A stretch of 20,387 bases of DNA from JAYVIQ01 sp043770215 (GTDB lineage Bacteria > Bacteroidota > Bacteroidia > Cytophagales > JAAEPT01): assembly GCA_043770215.1 (NCBI GenBank), contig JAYVIQ010000182.1:1-20387 (forward strand), in the 5' to 3' direction. The number at the start of each line of letters is the position of its first letter. The first letter of the stretch is position 1. Shown piece by piece: positions 8,404 to 16,115 of the stretch. Below the pieces are notes generated by a model. The model was given only the letters and a program-made list of their open reading frames with translations. It had not been told where the DNA came from and ran no database searches. The position numbers and the translations under genes are program-made.

Positions 8404-9089
8404 TTTTTCTATTATTTATTGTACGCTCTAAATTCGCAATTTTATAGTTCAATTGCTCAATTAATTATCAACAGTGCTAGAGAAGTAGTTTATAAAAAAC
8501 GGCAAGTTTAAATTTCCTGATTTCAACAAATTGCTTTTAGAAATACATACATGCATTGGCTTATCTCATTAGCAAGTGTGTTTTATGAAACTAAAGGAGC
8601 AAGAAGGAATAAAGGACAAGATATACAGAGCAATAAAATAAGTTGGGCAAAACCATGCCAAAAAGCATGGTCGGGCTGTATCGTTCTCGCTTTTTATTTG
8701 CTGAAAAAGCAAATAAAAGAGCTTCTCTTCCATCCCTTTTGCATAAAACATAACAAAGGTGTGTTCTAAACATAGGAGCTTCAGTAGTAAATTGTCTATT
8801 GGACTTTAGTTTTTGGCAGCCCGTTGTTGGTTCTAGTGCTTCTAATCCGCCCATAAAAATAGCTTGGTTACATCCCTTACAAAAAGTATTTTTTAGTAAG
8901 AACACGCAACAGTAAAAATATAAAACCCATAAAAACATGTATTTAAGGAGTGTACACCTAAATTAATTAACCCTTTTAATAAGCTATAAATTACTAAGTT
9001 ATAATAATTTATTATAAAATGTTTTCCACATAAACATTTTTCTAGTATATTCGTAAAGGTCATAGAGTTTTAACAAAAAAAATAAGGGT
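8404..9089. other. Long intergenic region between divergent mutS and the adhesin
   Basis: 686 bases with no convincing gene; frames on both strands (for example 8591-8938 minus) are products of the repeats and hydrophobic AT-rich codons. It holds the second structured repeat (8643-8743), a possible tRNA relic (8773-8850), an inverted repeat at 8876-8900 (CTTACAAAAA/TTTTTTAGTAAG with one bulge), and the leader of the adhesin gene. TATATTCG near 9044-9051 is one base off the TAnnTTTG consensus and could be part of the adhesin promoter, but I see no good -33 partner. Confidence 0.6.
8643..8743 (+). repeat. Structured dispersed repeat, copy 2
   Basis: The fuller copy. It starts TTGGGCAAAAC and continues with a small hairpin CCATGC-loop-GCATGG (8653-8670), TCGGGCTGTATCG, a long hairpin GCTTTTTATTTGCT-loop-AGCAAATAAAAGAGC (8689-8722), and ends CTCTTCCATCCCTTTTGCA. 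GCAAAA near the start can pair with TTTTGC at the end, closing the element into a three-way structure. Compared with copy 1, the long stem has changed on both sides (ATTTGCT/AGCAAAT against TTTTGCT/AGCAAAA), so pairing is kept. Confidence 0.72.
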
Positions 9090-12000
9090 ATGTATTCAAA
9101 CATGAAAAAGCAACTTCTAATAATAGTTTTTTCTATATTCTTTTCCTGCCAGTTACATGCAGCACTAAGAACAGCGTCAGTATCTGGTCTTTTCAGCAAT
9201 ACTGCTACATGGGGTGGTTTGTCTGTACCAGTAGCAGGAGATGATATAATTATCAATACTGGCATTACCCTTACTTTAACTGCAAATTACGCTACAACTG
9301 GCTCACTCACTATAGACGGTACGGGTGTAGTAGAAATGGCAAATTTTAACCTAACTGTGGGCAGTTTAACAGCTACAGGAGCTGCTTCTATAAACAATTC
9401 AGGAGCAGGAACTGAGAGAATACTCACTATAGGAGACGCTACAAACACTTCATACACAGGAAGTTTCTCAAACAAAATAGTATTAGTTAAAACAGGCGCT
9501 GGTACGCTTTCTTTGTCTACTGGTACTTCTACACTTTTGTGGATAGATGTTTCTGGGGGCACACTTAATATACTTAGTGGATCTTATACAATTACTTCTA
9601 AGAATACAAATAATCAAGCAGTTATTGCACAATCAGGAGCTACATTAAATGTAAGTGGTGGGACTATAAATTGTACAGCAGCAAGTAATAGATTTGTTTA
9701 TGGTTTCAACTCAGGACCTGGTTCAGGTACTATTTCTGGAGGTTCTATTACAGCAAATGAGTTAATTGTAGGTTGGAATTCTAATGTAACATTAGTTATA
9801 TCTGGTGGTACACATACCTTTAGCACCCATGTAAGGCATTTTGATGCTGGTAGTGGTACCCTTACCCTTTCAGGAGGTTCACTTACAACCCCTCTTATAG
9901 GCAATCAAACAAATGGTGCTGGTACAGATGAATTAACCATTAATTTAAATGCAGGATCTACATTAAGTACAGGATCTGTAATTATGATTGGTACAGGACC
10001 TTCTGGCACTCACACTACAACTTTAAACTTACGAGGGGGTACATTAAATGCAACAGCATCGGGTAATCTAATAAACGAGCCCACTGGCATAGGAGTTGGG
10101 AAGTTTCTAACAGTAAATTTACTTTCTAATACTACTACCATAAATACCAATGGGTTTACTGCAAACTGCCTTTCACCTATTATTGGATCAGGTGGTAACC
10201 TCATAAAAACAGGAGCAGGAGATTTGGTTTTTGGTGTTGCAAACACATATACAGGTACTACTACAATCAATAATGGCTCAATAAAATTAGGTTCTTCTAA
10301 TGTCATACCAGACGCTAGCGCAGTGACCATAACCTCACCAGGTGTTTTAGATATGAATACTTTTTCAGAAACAGTAGGCTCTTTGGCTGGGAATGGCTCT
10401 GCAGATAATTTGTTAGGAGGCGGTACGCCAGTACTTACAGTAGGAACATTAGGTACAAGCACTACTTTTTCTGGTATTATAAGCAATACTACTGGATCAT
10501 TGAGTCTTAGAAAAGTAGGTTCAGGCACACTTACTCTATCTGGCAATAGTACCTTTACAGGGGATGTAAATTTCCCACAAAATACTGGTGTAAACAGCGG
10601 AACTTTACTTTTAACAAGCAACAATGCTTTAGGTTCTACCATAAAAAACATAAATTTACCAGGAGATAATACCTCAGTTCAAACCATACAGCTAAGCGGT
10701 GGAGTTTCTATTAGTGCTAATCTAAGCTTAAAAACTGCAGGAAGAAATGGATCTTCATTTTTGACCAATATTTCAGGTAACAATACTTGGAATGGTCCAA
10801 TTCAAATTATTAGCGCTGGTGGAGGTTACAATATTGAATCTCAATCTGGTACATTAACTATTGCTGGTACAATGAGTAACGCCCTTACTGCCTCACGAGC
10901 ATATTCATTTTCTGGTGCAGGCAATACCAATGTTTCAGGAACAATTGTAGATGGAGTTGCATTTCCACTTAGCATTTCTAAAACAGGCACTGGCACACTT
11001 ACACTTTTGGCGGCTAACACCTACACAGGCACAACTGGCATTACAGGGGGTACTTTATTGTTAGGAGCAGCTGGTGTAATACCAGATTTAAGTGCTGTAA
11101 CCGTAAGCTCACCAGGAGTATTAAACACAAACTCTTTCTCTGAAACAGTAGGTTCTATAGCAGGAGATGGATCTATAAACAACCTAACAGGAGCAGGTAC
11201 ACCTACATTTACCGCTGGCGGTAATAACACAAGCACTACTTTCTCTGGTAGTATTAGTAATACTACTGGAACATTAACTTTTGAAAAACAAGGTACAGGT
11301 ATACTTACACTAAGTGGAGTAAGTACATACACTGGCAATACACTACTAAACACAGGCACACTAAGAATAGGTATAGCCAACGCATTGCCTCTTACAACCA
11401 ACTTACAACTAGCAGGAACATCTGTATTGGATATAAATGCATTTCCTCTTACTGTGGCAGATATATTTTCTAGTGTAAACACATCTACCATTACAGATAA
11501 CTCTGCAGGCACTACAACTACTGTTGTTAATATCACAAACCAAGCAAATACCGTAAACGCGTTGGTAAGAGATGGTGCAACAGCAAAAATTGCTATGCGC
11601 GTAAGAAATACTAATGCTATCTTCCCTATTTTTGCTTTGACAAACGCCAACACTTTCTCTGGTGGTCTTACGTTAGCAAACGGAGCAGCACTAGGGCCTG
11701 GTACACGTCTAAGAATTTCAAGCACTATAACTACAGTAGGTACAGCAGGTGCCATTGTAAGTTCTCCTTTTGGTACAGGTACTATTTTTATAGGAGAAGC
11801 AGCAACAGACAAGGCAGGAATTTTATTTGATACTCAAGCAAACAATTCCTTAGCCAATGCCATAGTATTTAATACAGAACTAGGAACAGACGTACCAGGA
11901 ATTAGATTTGACAATACTGGGCATACCTTGTCTGGTACCATTTCGTCTGGTACGGCAGCAGACATACGTTTTGCCAATGGTGCTGGTGGTAACGCATCTG

Positions 12001-14081
12001 CAACACTCACTGGTCAATTGCTTGGTGCTTTTGGTCTAGAGATATCAGGAAATTTGACAACTATTACGCTCAACAACAGCGGCACAGCCAATAGTTATGC
12101 AGGAGCTACAATTATTGGTACAGGCTCTTCACTAGTGTTGGGCAGAGCAGCTCAGATACCAGATGGTAGTTTTGTACAAGTGAATGGTACGCTAAACATG
12201 AACTCTTTCTCTGAAACAGTAGGTTCTATTTCAAGTTCAGGATCTATAAACAACCTAACAGGGGGTGGTACTCCTACCTTGCAATTTGGAGGCAACAACA
12301 CAAGCACTACTTTTTCTGGTGTCATAAGCAACACTACAGGTACCTTGAGTTTAATAAAAGAAGGTACAGGATCTATAACCTTATCTGGAAGCAATACCTA
12401 CACGGGCTCTACAGAAGTTAGATCTGGAGGTACTTTGATATTAAGTAATGTTGCTGCCCTAGGGACTGTAGCTGGTGGTTTAGATGTTAAAAGTGGAGCT
12501 ACCTTGGACTTGAATGGAATAAATTATGCCACCGCAGAGCCACTAACCATAGTAGGTACAGGAGTTTCTGCAGCAGGAGCAATGATAAATTCTAATGCAA
12601 CGGCGGCTACGTATGCAGGAGCAATTTCATTAGGTTCTGCAACAACATTTACAGCTAATAATCAAATAACCTTAACAGGTAATATAGGTAGCAATACAAG
12701 TAATTTGACTAAAGCAGGAACAAGCTCATTGATATTTACAAGCAACACCATTTCTTTACAAGATTTTACCATTTCTGCGGGTACTTTGGTAGCTGGTAGT
12801 TCTACAATAAATATCTCAAGAGCACTCACAAAAGCAGGAGCAGCTACTTTTACACCTAATACATCTACCGTTTTATTTGTTGGTACAGCAGCTCAAACTA
12901 TTCCTGCCCTATCTTATTTCAATTTAACATTAAACAATAGCACAGGCGCTACTTTGGCAGGAGATATTACAGCAAGTGGTTTAGTTACACTAAGCTCAGG
13001 AATACTTACAACTACAAATGCATTCTCAATAGACTTAGGTACATTAGGTACTATTGCAGAAGTTACACCAAATGCCCAAGCACCTACGTCTTACGTAACT
13101 GGTGCAGTAAGAGCACAAAGAACAGTGCTTCAAAATACGCCAAATACTTTTGGTGGCATAGGACTTAGAGTTACAGAAACAACGGTAGCTTCTAATGCCT
13201 ATCAAATTATTCGTGTTACAGGTACTGCAGGAATTTCTACTGCGGCTGCTTCTGGAAAATCTAGTATTGCAAGGTATTTTAGTATATCTCCTGCTACAAA
13301 TACTGGCCTAAATGCTACATTGGTACTTTCTTATTTCAACCATGAGCTTGCAGGACATACAGAAGCTAATTTGTGCTTGTACAAATCTACTGATGCTAGA
13401 GTTACTTGGATTCCTTTCTTTTCTAGAGTCATTGATGCTACAAACAACACATTAACTCAAACTGGGTTAACAGGGTTTTCTTTCTGGACAGCGTCAGATG
13501 TGTTTATAAATCCATTGCCAATAACACTTACGGAGTTTAAGGTAAATACCACAGAAGCAAACAAAGTAGCACTAGACTGGACAACATCCAACGAAACCAA
13601 CAACGATTTCTTTACCATAGAAAAAAGTAAAGACGGTGTAGTTTGGGAATCTGTAAAGCAAATTAAAGGTGCAGGCAATTCTACACAATCTATTTCTTAT
13701 ACCCAAATAGACGAGAATCCATACAGTGGTCTATCTTATTATAGGCTAAAACAAACAGATTATGATGGTAAATTTGATTACAGTAGTGTATTTCCTGTAG
13801 AAATAAATGCTACAAATAGTTTTAATTGCATCATTTATCCATCTCCTTCTAGCATAGATAATTTAAATGTCTTTATAACCAAAGCAAATTTAGGTACATA
13901 TGATGTACGCATTACAAATGCTTTAGGTACAGAATTTTATAACACATTGCAAGAGTATGAATCTTCTAACGGATTTATAAATTTATCTAACACATTTGCT
14001 GTACCTACAGCAGGAACGTATTACCTACAGATAAATTTAAACCAAAGTTCTGTTTGTAGACAAAAAATTATTTTCGAATAA
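9090..14081 (+). CDS. Giant T9SS-exported adhesin with autotransporter-type beta repeats
   Basis: A 1,663-residue surface or secreted protein. The reading frame opens at 9090, but MKKQLLIIVFSIFFS at 9102 looks like the true start of the signal peptide, cleaved near LHA|AL. Residues about 30-1350 are Gly/Ser/Thr/Asn-rich with repeated autotransporter-associated beta-strand (PATR-like) motifs such as KTGAGTLxLSGxNTYTGxT...GTLxLG, predicting a right-handed beta-helix. There are three long internal repeats (about residues 385-492, 643-749 and 1001-1106). From about 1476 (LPITLTEFKV...NNDFFTIEKSKDG...YYRLKQTDYDG) is the Ig-like region usual in Bacteroidota T9SS cargo. From about 1579 to the end (YPSPS...DVRITNALG...AGTYYLQI...KIIFE) is a type A sorting domain. 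No type V barrel is present. Probable role: adhesion or matrix; ligand unknown. Confidence 0.9.
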   Translation: MYSNMKKQLLIIVFSIFFSCQLHAALRTASVSGLFSNTATWGGLSVPVAGDDIIINTGITLTLTANYATTGSLTIDGTGVVEMANFNLTVGSLTATGAASINNSGAGTERILTIGDATNTSYTGSFSNKIVLVKTGAGTLSLSTGTSTLLWIDVSGGTLNILSGSYTITSKNTNNQAVIAQSGATLNVSGGTINCTAASNRFVYGFNSGPGSGTISGGSITANELIVGWNSNVTLVISGGTHTFSTHVRHFDAGSGTLTLSGGSLTTPLIGNQTNGAGTDELTINLNAGSTLSTGSVIMIGTGPSGTHTTTLNLRGGTLNATASGNLINEPTGIGVGKFLTVNLLSNTTTINTNGFTANCLSPIIGSGGNLIKTGAGDLVFGVANTYTGTTTINNGSIKLGSSNVIPDASAVTITSPGVLDMNTFSETVGSLAGNGSADNLLGGGTPVLTVGTLGTSTTFSGIISNTTGSLSLRKVGSGTLTLSGNSTFTGDVNFPQNTGVNSGTLLLTSNNALGSTIKNINLPGDNTSVQTIQLSGGVSISANLSLKTAGRNGSSFLTNISGNNTWNGPIQIISAGGGYNIESQSGTLTIAGTMSNALTASRAYSFSGAGNTNVSGTIVDGVAFPLSISKTGTGTLTLLAANTYTGTTGITGGTLLLGAAGVIPDLSAVTVSSPGVLNTNSFSETVGSIAGDGSINNLTGAGTPTFTAGGNNTSTTFSGSISNTTGTLTFEKQGTGILTLSGVSTYTGNTLLNTGTLRIGIANALPLTTNLQLAGTSVLDINAFPLTVADIFSSVNTSTITDNSAGTTTTVVNITNQANTVNALVRDGATAKIAMRVRNTNAIFPIFALTNANTFSGGLTLANGAALGPGTRLRISSTITTVGTAGAIVSSPFGTGTIFIGEAATDKAGILFDTQANNSLANAIVFNTELGTDVPGIRFDNTGHTLSGTISSGTAADIRFANGAGGNASATLTGQLLGAFGLEISGNLTTITLNNSGTANSYAGATIIGTGSSLVLGRAAQIPDGSFVQVNGTLNMNSFSETVGSISSSGSINNLTGGGTPTLQFGGNNTSTTFSGVISNTTGTLSLIKEGTGSITLSGSNTYTGSTEVRSGGTLILSNVAALGTVAGGLDVKSGATLDLNGINYATAEPLTIVGTGVSAAGAMINSNATAATYAGAISLGSATTFTANNQITLTGNIGSNTSNLTKAGTSSLIFTSNTISLQDFTISAGTLVAGSSTINISRALTKAGAATFTPNTSTVLFVGTAAQTIPALSYFNLTLNNSTGATLAGDITASGLVTLSSGILTTTNAFSIDLGTLGTIAEVTPNAQAPTSYVTGAVRAQRTVLQNTPNTFGGIGLRVTETTVASNAYQIIRVTGTAGISTAAASGKSSIARYFSISPATNTGLNATLVLSYFNHELAGHTEANLCLYKSTDARVTWIPFFSRVIDATNNTLTQTGLTGFSFWTASDVFINPLPITLTEFKVNTTEANKVALDWTTSNETNNDFFTIEKSKDGVVWESVKQIKGAGNSTQSISYTQIDENPYSGLSYYRLKQTDYDGKFDYSSVFPVEINATNSFNCIIYPSPSSIDNLNVFITKANLGTYDVRITNALGTEFYNTLQEYESSNGFINLSNTFAVPTAGTYYLQINLNQSSVCRQKIIFE
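10243..10566 (+). repeat. Internal adhesin repeat unit A
   Basis: First of three homologous units of about 320 bases. It runs from NTYTGTTTINNGS through VIPDASAV, SFSETVGS-type and STTFSGIISNTTGSLSL to GTLTLSGNSTFTG. Boundaries are approximate. Confidence 0.75.
11016..11337 (+). repeat. Internal adhesin repeat unit B
   Basis: Second unit: NTYTGTTGITGGTLLLG, VIPDLSAV, NSFSETVGSIAGDGSINNL, GGNNTSTTFSGSISNTTG and GILTLSGVSTYTG. It is most like unit C; the bases coding for NNTSTTFSG differ at only a few positions. Confidence 0.75.
12090..12407 (+). repeat. Internal adhesin repeat unit C
   Basis: Third unit: NSYAGATIIGTG, QIPDGSFV, NSFSETVGSISSSGSINNL, GGNNTSTTFSGVISNTTG and SITLSGSNTYTG. Units B and C probably arose by the more recent duplication. 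Confidence 0.72.
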
Positions 14082-14097
14082 AACTCAATTCTAATAA

Positions 14098-14134
14098 GGC
14101 TTACTTATCGAATGGTAAGTAAGCTTTATTTTTT
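14098..14134 (+). terminator. Terminator of the adhesin gene
   Basis: GCTTACTTA (14099-14107) pairs perfectly with TAAGTAAGC (14116-14124), loop TCGAATGG, followed by TTTATTTTTT. It begins 17 bases after the adhesin stop codon. Confidence 0.85.
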
Positions 14135-14295
14135 CTATAGGAACCTGCTACTGATTTAATACCTTATTTTCCCTTATTCATATACCTTATAAGGTTAAAC
14201 CAATGTACCATTGACTACTTAAATATAAAGTGGAAAGTATATGGCTTGATGAATTTCTTATATGGTCATAGAACAACACAATAAACAAATATCTA

Positions 14296-14323
14296 GGTGT
14301 AGAATTTTTTCTACCCCTTTTTT
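14296..14323 (+). terminator. Second terminator-like hairpin downstream of the adhesin
   Basis: GGTGTAGAA (14296-14304), loop TTTT, TTCTACCCC (14309-14317): eight pairs and one T-C mismatch, followed by six T (14318-14323). It lies about 160 bases after the first terminator with no gene between them. It may be a back-up terminator or end a short untranslated RNA. Confidence 0.55.
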
Positions 14324-14500
14324 ATGTTTTAGCATGTGTACACTATATTTTGGTTATGGCAAAAGTAAATTAGAATTGATATATTCAGAATAAAAAGAAG
14401 TGTTATGTACGAGCGGATGCTACGACCAGAGGGTTGTGTTTGACAATGCCACCAACTAGTCCACGTTTGAGCATAAGCGGTAATTAGGATGTGGATGTGT

Positions 14501-14521
14501 AAGAAAGGCGTTTGAAACGCC
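14501..14521 (-). terminator. Possible terminator of the YceI/beta-barrel operon
   Basis: A perfect inverted repeat GGCGTTT-G-AAACGCC (14507-14521). Read on the minus strand the hairpin is followed by TTTCTT, a weak T run, 75 bases after the stop of the beta-barrel gene. The same hairpin may instead belong to the GC-richer island. Confidence 0.45.
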
Positions 14522-14595
14522 AGTATAATGATATTAGAACTAGCCCTTGGGTAACGAAATCTACATCACCAAATGAAAAAAGGTTTGTCTATCGT

Positions 14596-15306
14596 CTAGT
14601 AACTTCTATTTGGAGCGTAAACTAATCCCAAAGTAAGCATGCCAGCTTTATTTCTAAATCTATCGTTGCCCAGGGTGTACTTTTTTTCTGTGGTATATTC
14701 AGTAAACAGAAATCCAAATCCAGCTTGCAGCGTTAGCTTTTCTGAAGCATTGTATTTCAATAAAAACTCAGAGTTTAAACTCCCTAAATCATTGTCTCCT
14801 ATGAGCAAGGCATTTAGAGATGTAGTTTCGGCAGAAGTAGTAGTTGTACTTAGCATTGGAGTTGCTTTTTGGCTTGCACCAAAAGTAAATCCTACAAGAT
14901 CTAGATTGAAATTGAAAGCTAATTTTTTGTACAATTTATGCTCTATGCTAAAAAATACATTAAAAGCATTTGTTTGTACTTTATTGAAAGTAAGCGTATC
15001 TATGTTTGCAGGTATTGACTCTGAAAAAAAAGCAGCAGGACCAGTTTTGCCAACCGTATACTTTGCGGGAGCTGTAGCAAAATCTACCTTGCTACCAAAA
15101 GCACCCGTGTATCTAAGGCCATAACCAATTCTTAAACCACTTTTATTGCCAAAAGCGTGTTGTTTAGTTGCATGCAAAGATGGAGCTACCAATCCAGCGC
15201 CTAAACCTATGTTTGCACCATAAGAGACATTTTTACTAATAAAACTTTGTGCTGTAGAAACTAAATTAGAACCTACTACTAGTGTTGCTAAAATTATTTT
15301 TTTCAT
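14596..15306 (-). CDS. Small outer-membrane beta-barrel protein
   Basis: A 236-residue protein with a signal peptide (MKKIILATLVVGSNLVSTAQ). The rest alternates hydrophobic and polar residues with glycines and aromatic girdle residues (YGANIGLGAGLV, GLRIGYGLRYTG, LTLQAGFGFLFTEYT, AGMLTLGLVYAPN), as in 8- to 10-stranded outer-membrane barrels. No specific family is recognised. It starts 8 bases after the stop of the YceI-like gene, so the two are surely in one transcript and may act together at the envelope. Stop codon TAG. Confidence 0.8.
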   Translation of the reverse strand: MKKIILATLVVGSNLVSTAQSFISKNVSYGANIGLGAGLVAPSLHATKQHAFGNKSGLRIGYGLRYTGAFGSKVDFATAPAKYTVGKTGPAAFFSESIPANIDTLTFNKVQTNAFNVFFSIEHKLYKKLAFNFNLDLVGFTFGASQKATPMLSTTTTSAETTSLNALLIGDNDLGSLNSEFLLKYNASEKLTLQAGFGFLFTEYTTEKKYTLGNDRFRNKAGMLTLGLVYAPNRSY

Positions 15307-15314
15307 GAGTACTA

Positions 15315-15860
15315 TTATTTTTTTACATTTATTAAAAGTGTAACTGTAGCTACATCATCCAACATCATGCTGCTTTTGCCTACCCCGTAGTCTAGTCTAT
15401 TTATTTTAAAAGTACCATTTATGATTGCTTTATCAGCTATTTCTTCAAAAGTAAAAGGAATAGCCACATTTTTGGTTATAGCTTTTATGGTTACATTAAA
15501 ATAGCCAATGTAGCCACCGGTAGTAGTTTTTTCAAATTTGGTACTTAATAGACTTATTTTAGGGTACTTTATAGCATCAAAATATTCCGCTCCTTTTAGG
15601 GTTTTGTCTCTAGAATTGTTGCCTGTATAAAATGTGTTGGACGCTACGCTTGCCGTAATTTTACTTTGAGATAGGTTTGAAGGAGAAAAATGAATAGAAG
15701 AAACCAATTCCGTAAACTTTCCATCTGCTGTAGAACCCAAAGCATGTTTTATACTAAATTTTACTTTATACGTTTCTGTTGTCCATTTGGTCTGTGCAGT
15801 TAAAGGTATAAATGCTAGCGGACTTAAGATCAATAACAAACTGAGTAGTGTGTTTTTCAT
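15315..15860 (-). CDS. YceI-like lipid-binding protein
   Basis: A 181-residue exported protein: signal peptide about 1-22 (cleavage after TAQ), then a single YceI-like lipocalin-type barrel to the end. Family marks seen are VKFSIKHALGSTADGKFTEL near the start of the domain, SIHFSPSNLSQSKITASV, NNSRDKTLKGAEYFDAIKYPKISLLST in the middle, and GTFKINRLDYGVGKSSMMLDDVATVTLLINV at the end. The family binds polyisoprenoid-type or other amphipathic lipids in the periplasm; the ligand here is unknown. It is the first gene of a two-gene operon with the beta-barrel protein and is divergent from the type III PKS cassette, separated by 255 bases. Confidence 0.9.
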   Translation of the reverse strand: MKNTLLSLLLILSPLAFIPLTAQTKWTTETYKVKFSIKHALGSTADGKFTELVSSIHFSPSNLSQSKITASVASNTFYTGNNSRDKTLKGAEYFDAIKYPKISLLSTKFEKTTTGGYIGYFNVTIKAITKNVAIPFTFEEIADKAIINGTFKINRLDYGVGKSSMMLDDVATVTLLINVKK

Positions 15861-16038
15861 TTTATTTATTTTTTTTAAGTGAAAGGTACAAGACTAAAGA
15901 ATGGTTTTACGTTTTTTAATGATAAAGTATTTAAAGTTTTTATTTCAAACTCGTGCACTTTCAATAGTTAGAAACGAACCACTTTTTATTTTTATCAATA
16001 TACCTTATTGTAAACTTCGTAATAAAAACGGATAGTTT

Positions 16039-16058
16039 TATGTCTCTTTTAAGACATA
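16039..16058 (+). promoter_or_regulatory. Inverted repeat upstream of the PKS gene (possible operator)
   Basis: TATGTCT and AGACATA (7 bp each, 6-base spacer CTTTTA) lie 57 bases before the PKS start, in the divergent intergenic region. This is a size and position that suit a dimeric regulator site, but it could equally be an RNA hairpin in the leader. No regulator gene is adjacent. Confidence 0.3.
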
Positions 16059-16115
16059 GAATCTTATTTTGTAAAATAAAGAAATTTTCACGCATACTTG
16101 TTGTAGATTTATGGC

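Larger units (their letters stand above)
14135..14595. other. Intergenic region with hairpins and a GC-richer island, no gene
   Basis: About 460 bases. No coding frame of interest. It contains a second plus-strand terminator-like hairpin (14296-14323), a GC-richer stretch at about 14402-14535 unlike its AT-rich surroundings, and a perfect inverted repeat at 14507-14521. Confidence 0.6.

Noticed and set aside
8641..8648. GTTGGGC as an integron attC core site (GTTRRRY)
   Set aside because: The partner core is not in the orientation and spacing of attC, there is no integrase or cassette array, and the other copy of the repeat does not keep the GTT.
8591..8938. 115-residue minus-strand frame
   Set aside because: It reads through the structured repeat and the possible tRNA relic; the protein looks like antisense of these rather than a gene.
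10010..12394. Long minus-strand open frames inside the adhesin gene
   Set aside because: They are shadows of the repetitive Gly/Thr/Ser-rich plus-strand coding sequence; their proline/valine-rich translations mirror it and have no family features.
9090..14081. The adhesin repeats as a CRISPR array
   Set aside because: The repeats are coding, divergent, about 320 bases long and in frame; there are no short identical repeats with unique spacers.
8953..14301. TACACCTA (8953-8960) and TAGGTGTA (14294-14301) as inverted ends of a mobile element around the adhesin gene
   Set aside because: Only 8 bases match, there is no target duplication or transposase, and the right copy is explained as part of a terminator hairpin. 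Chance is enough.
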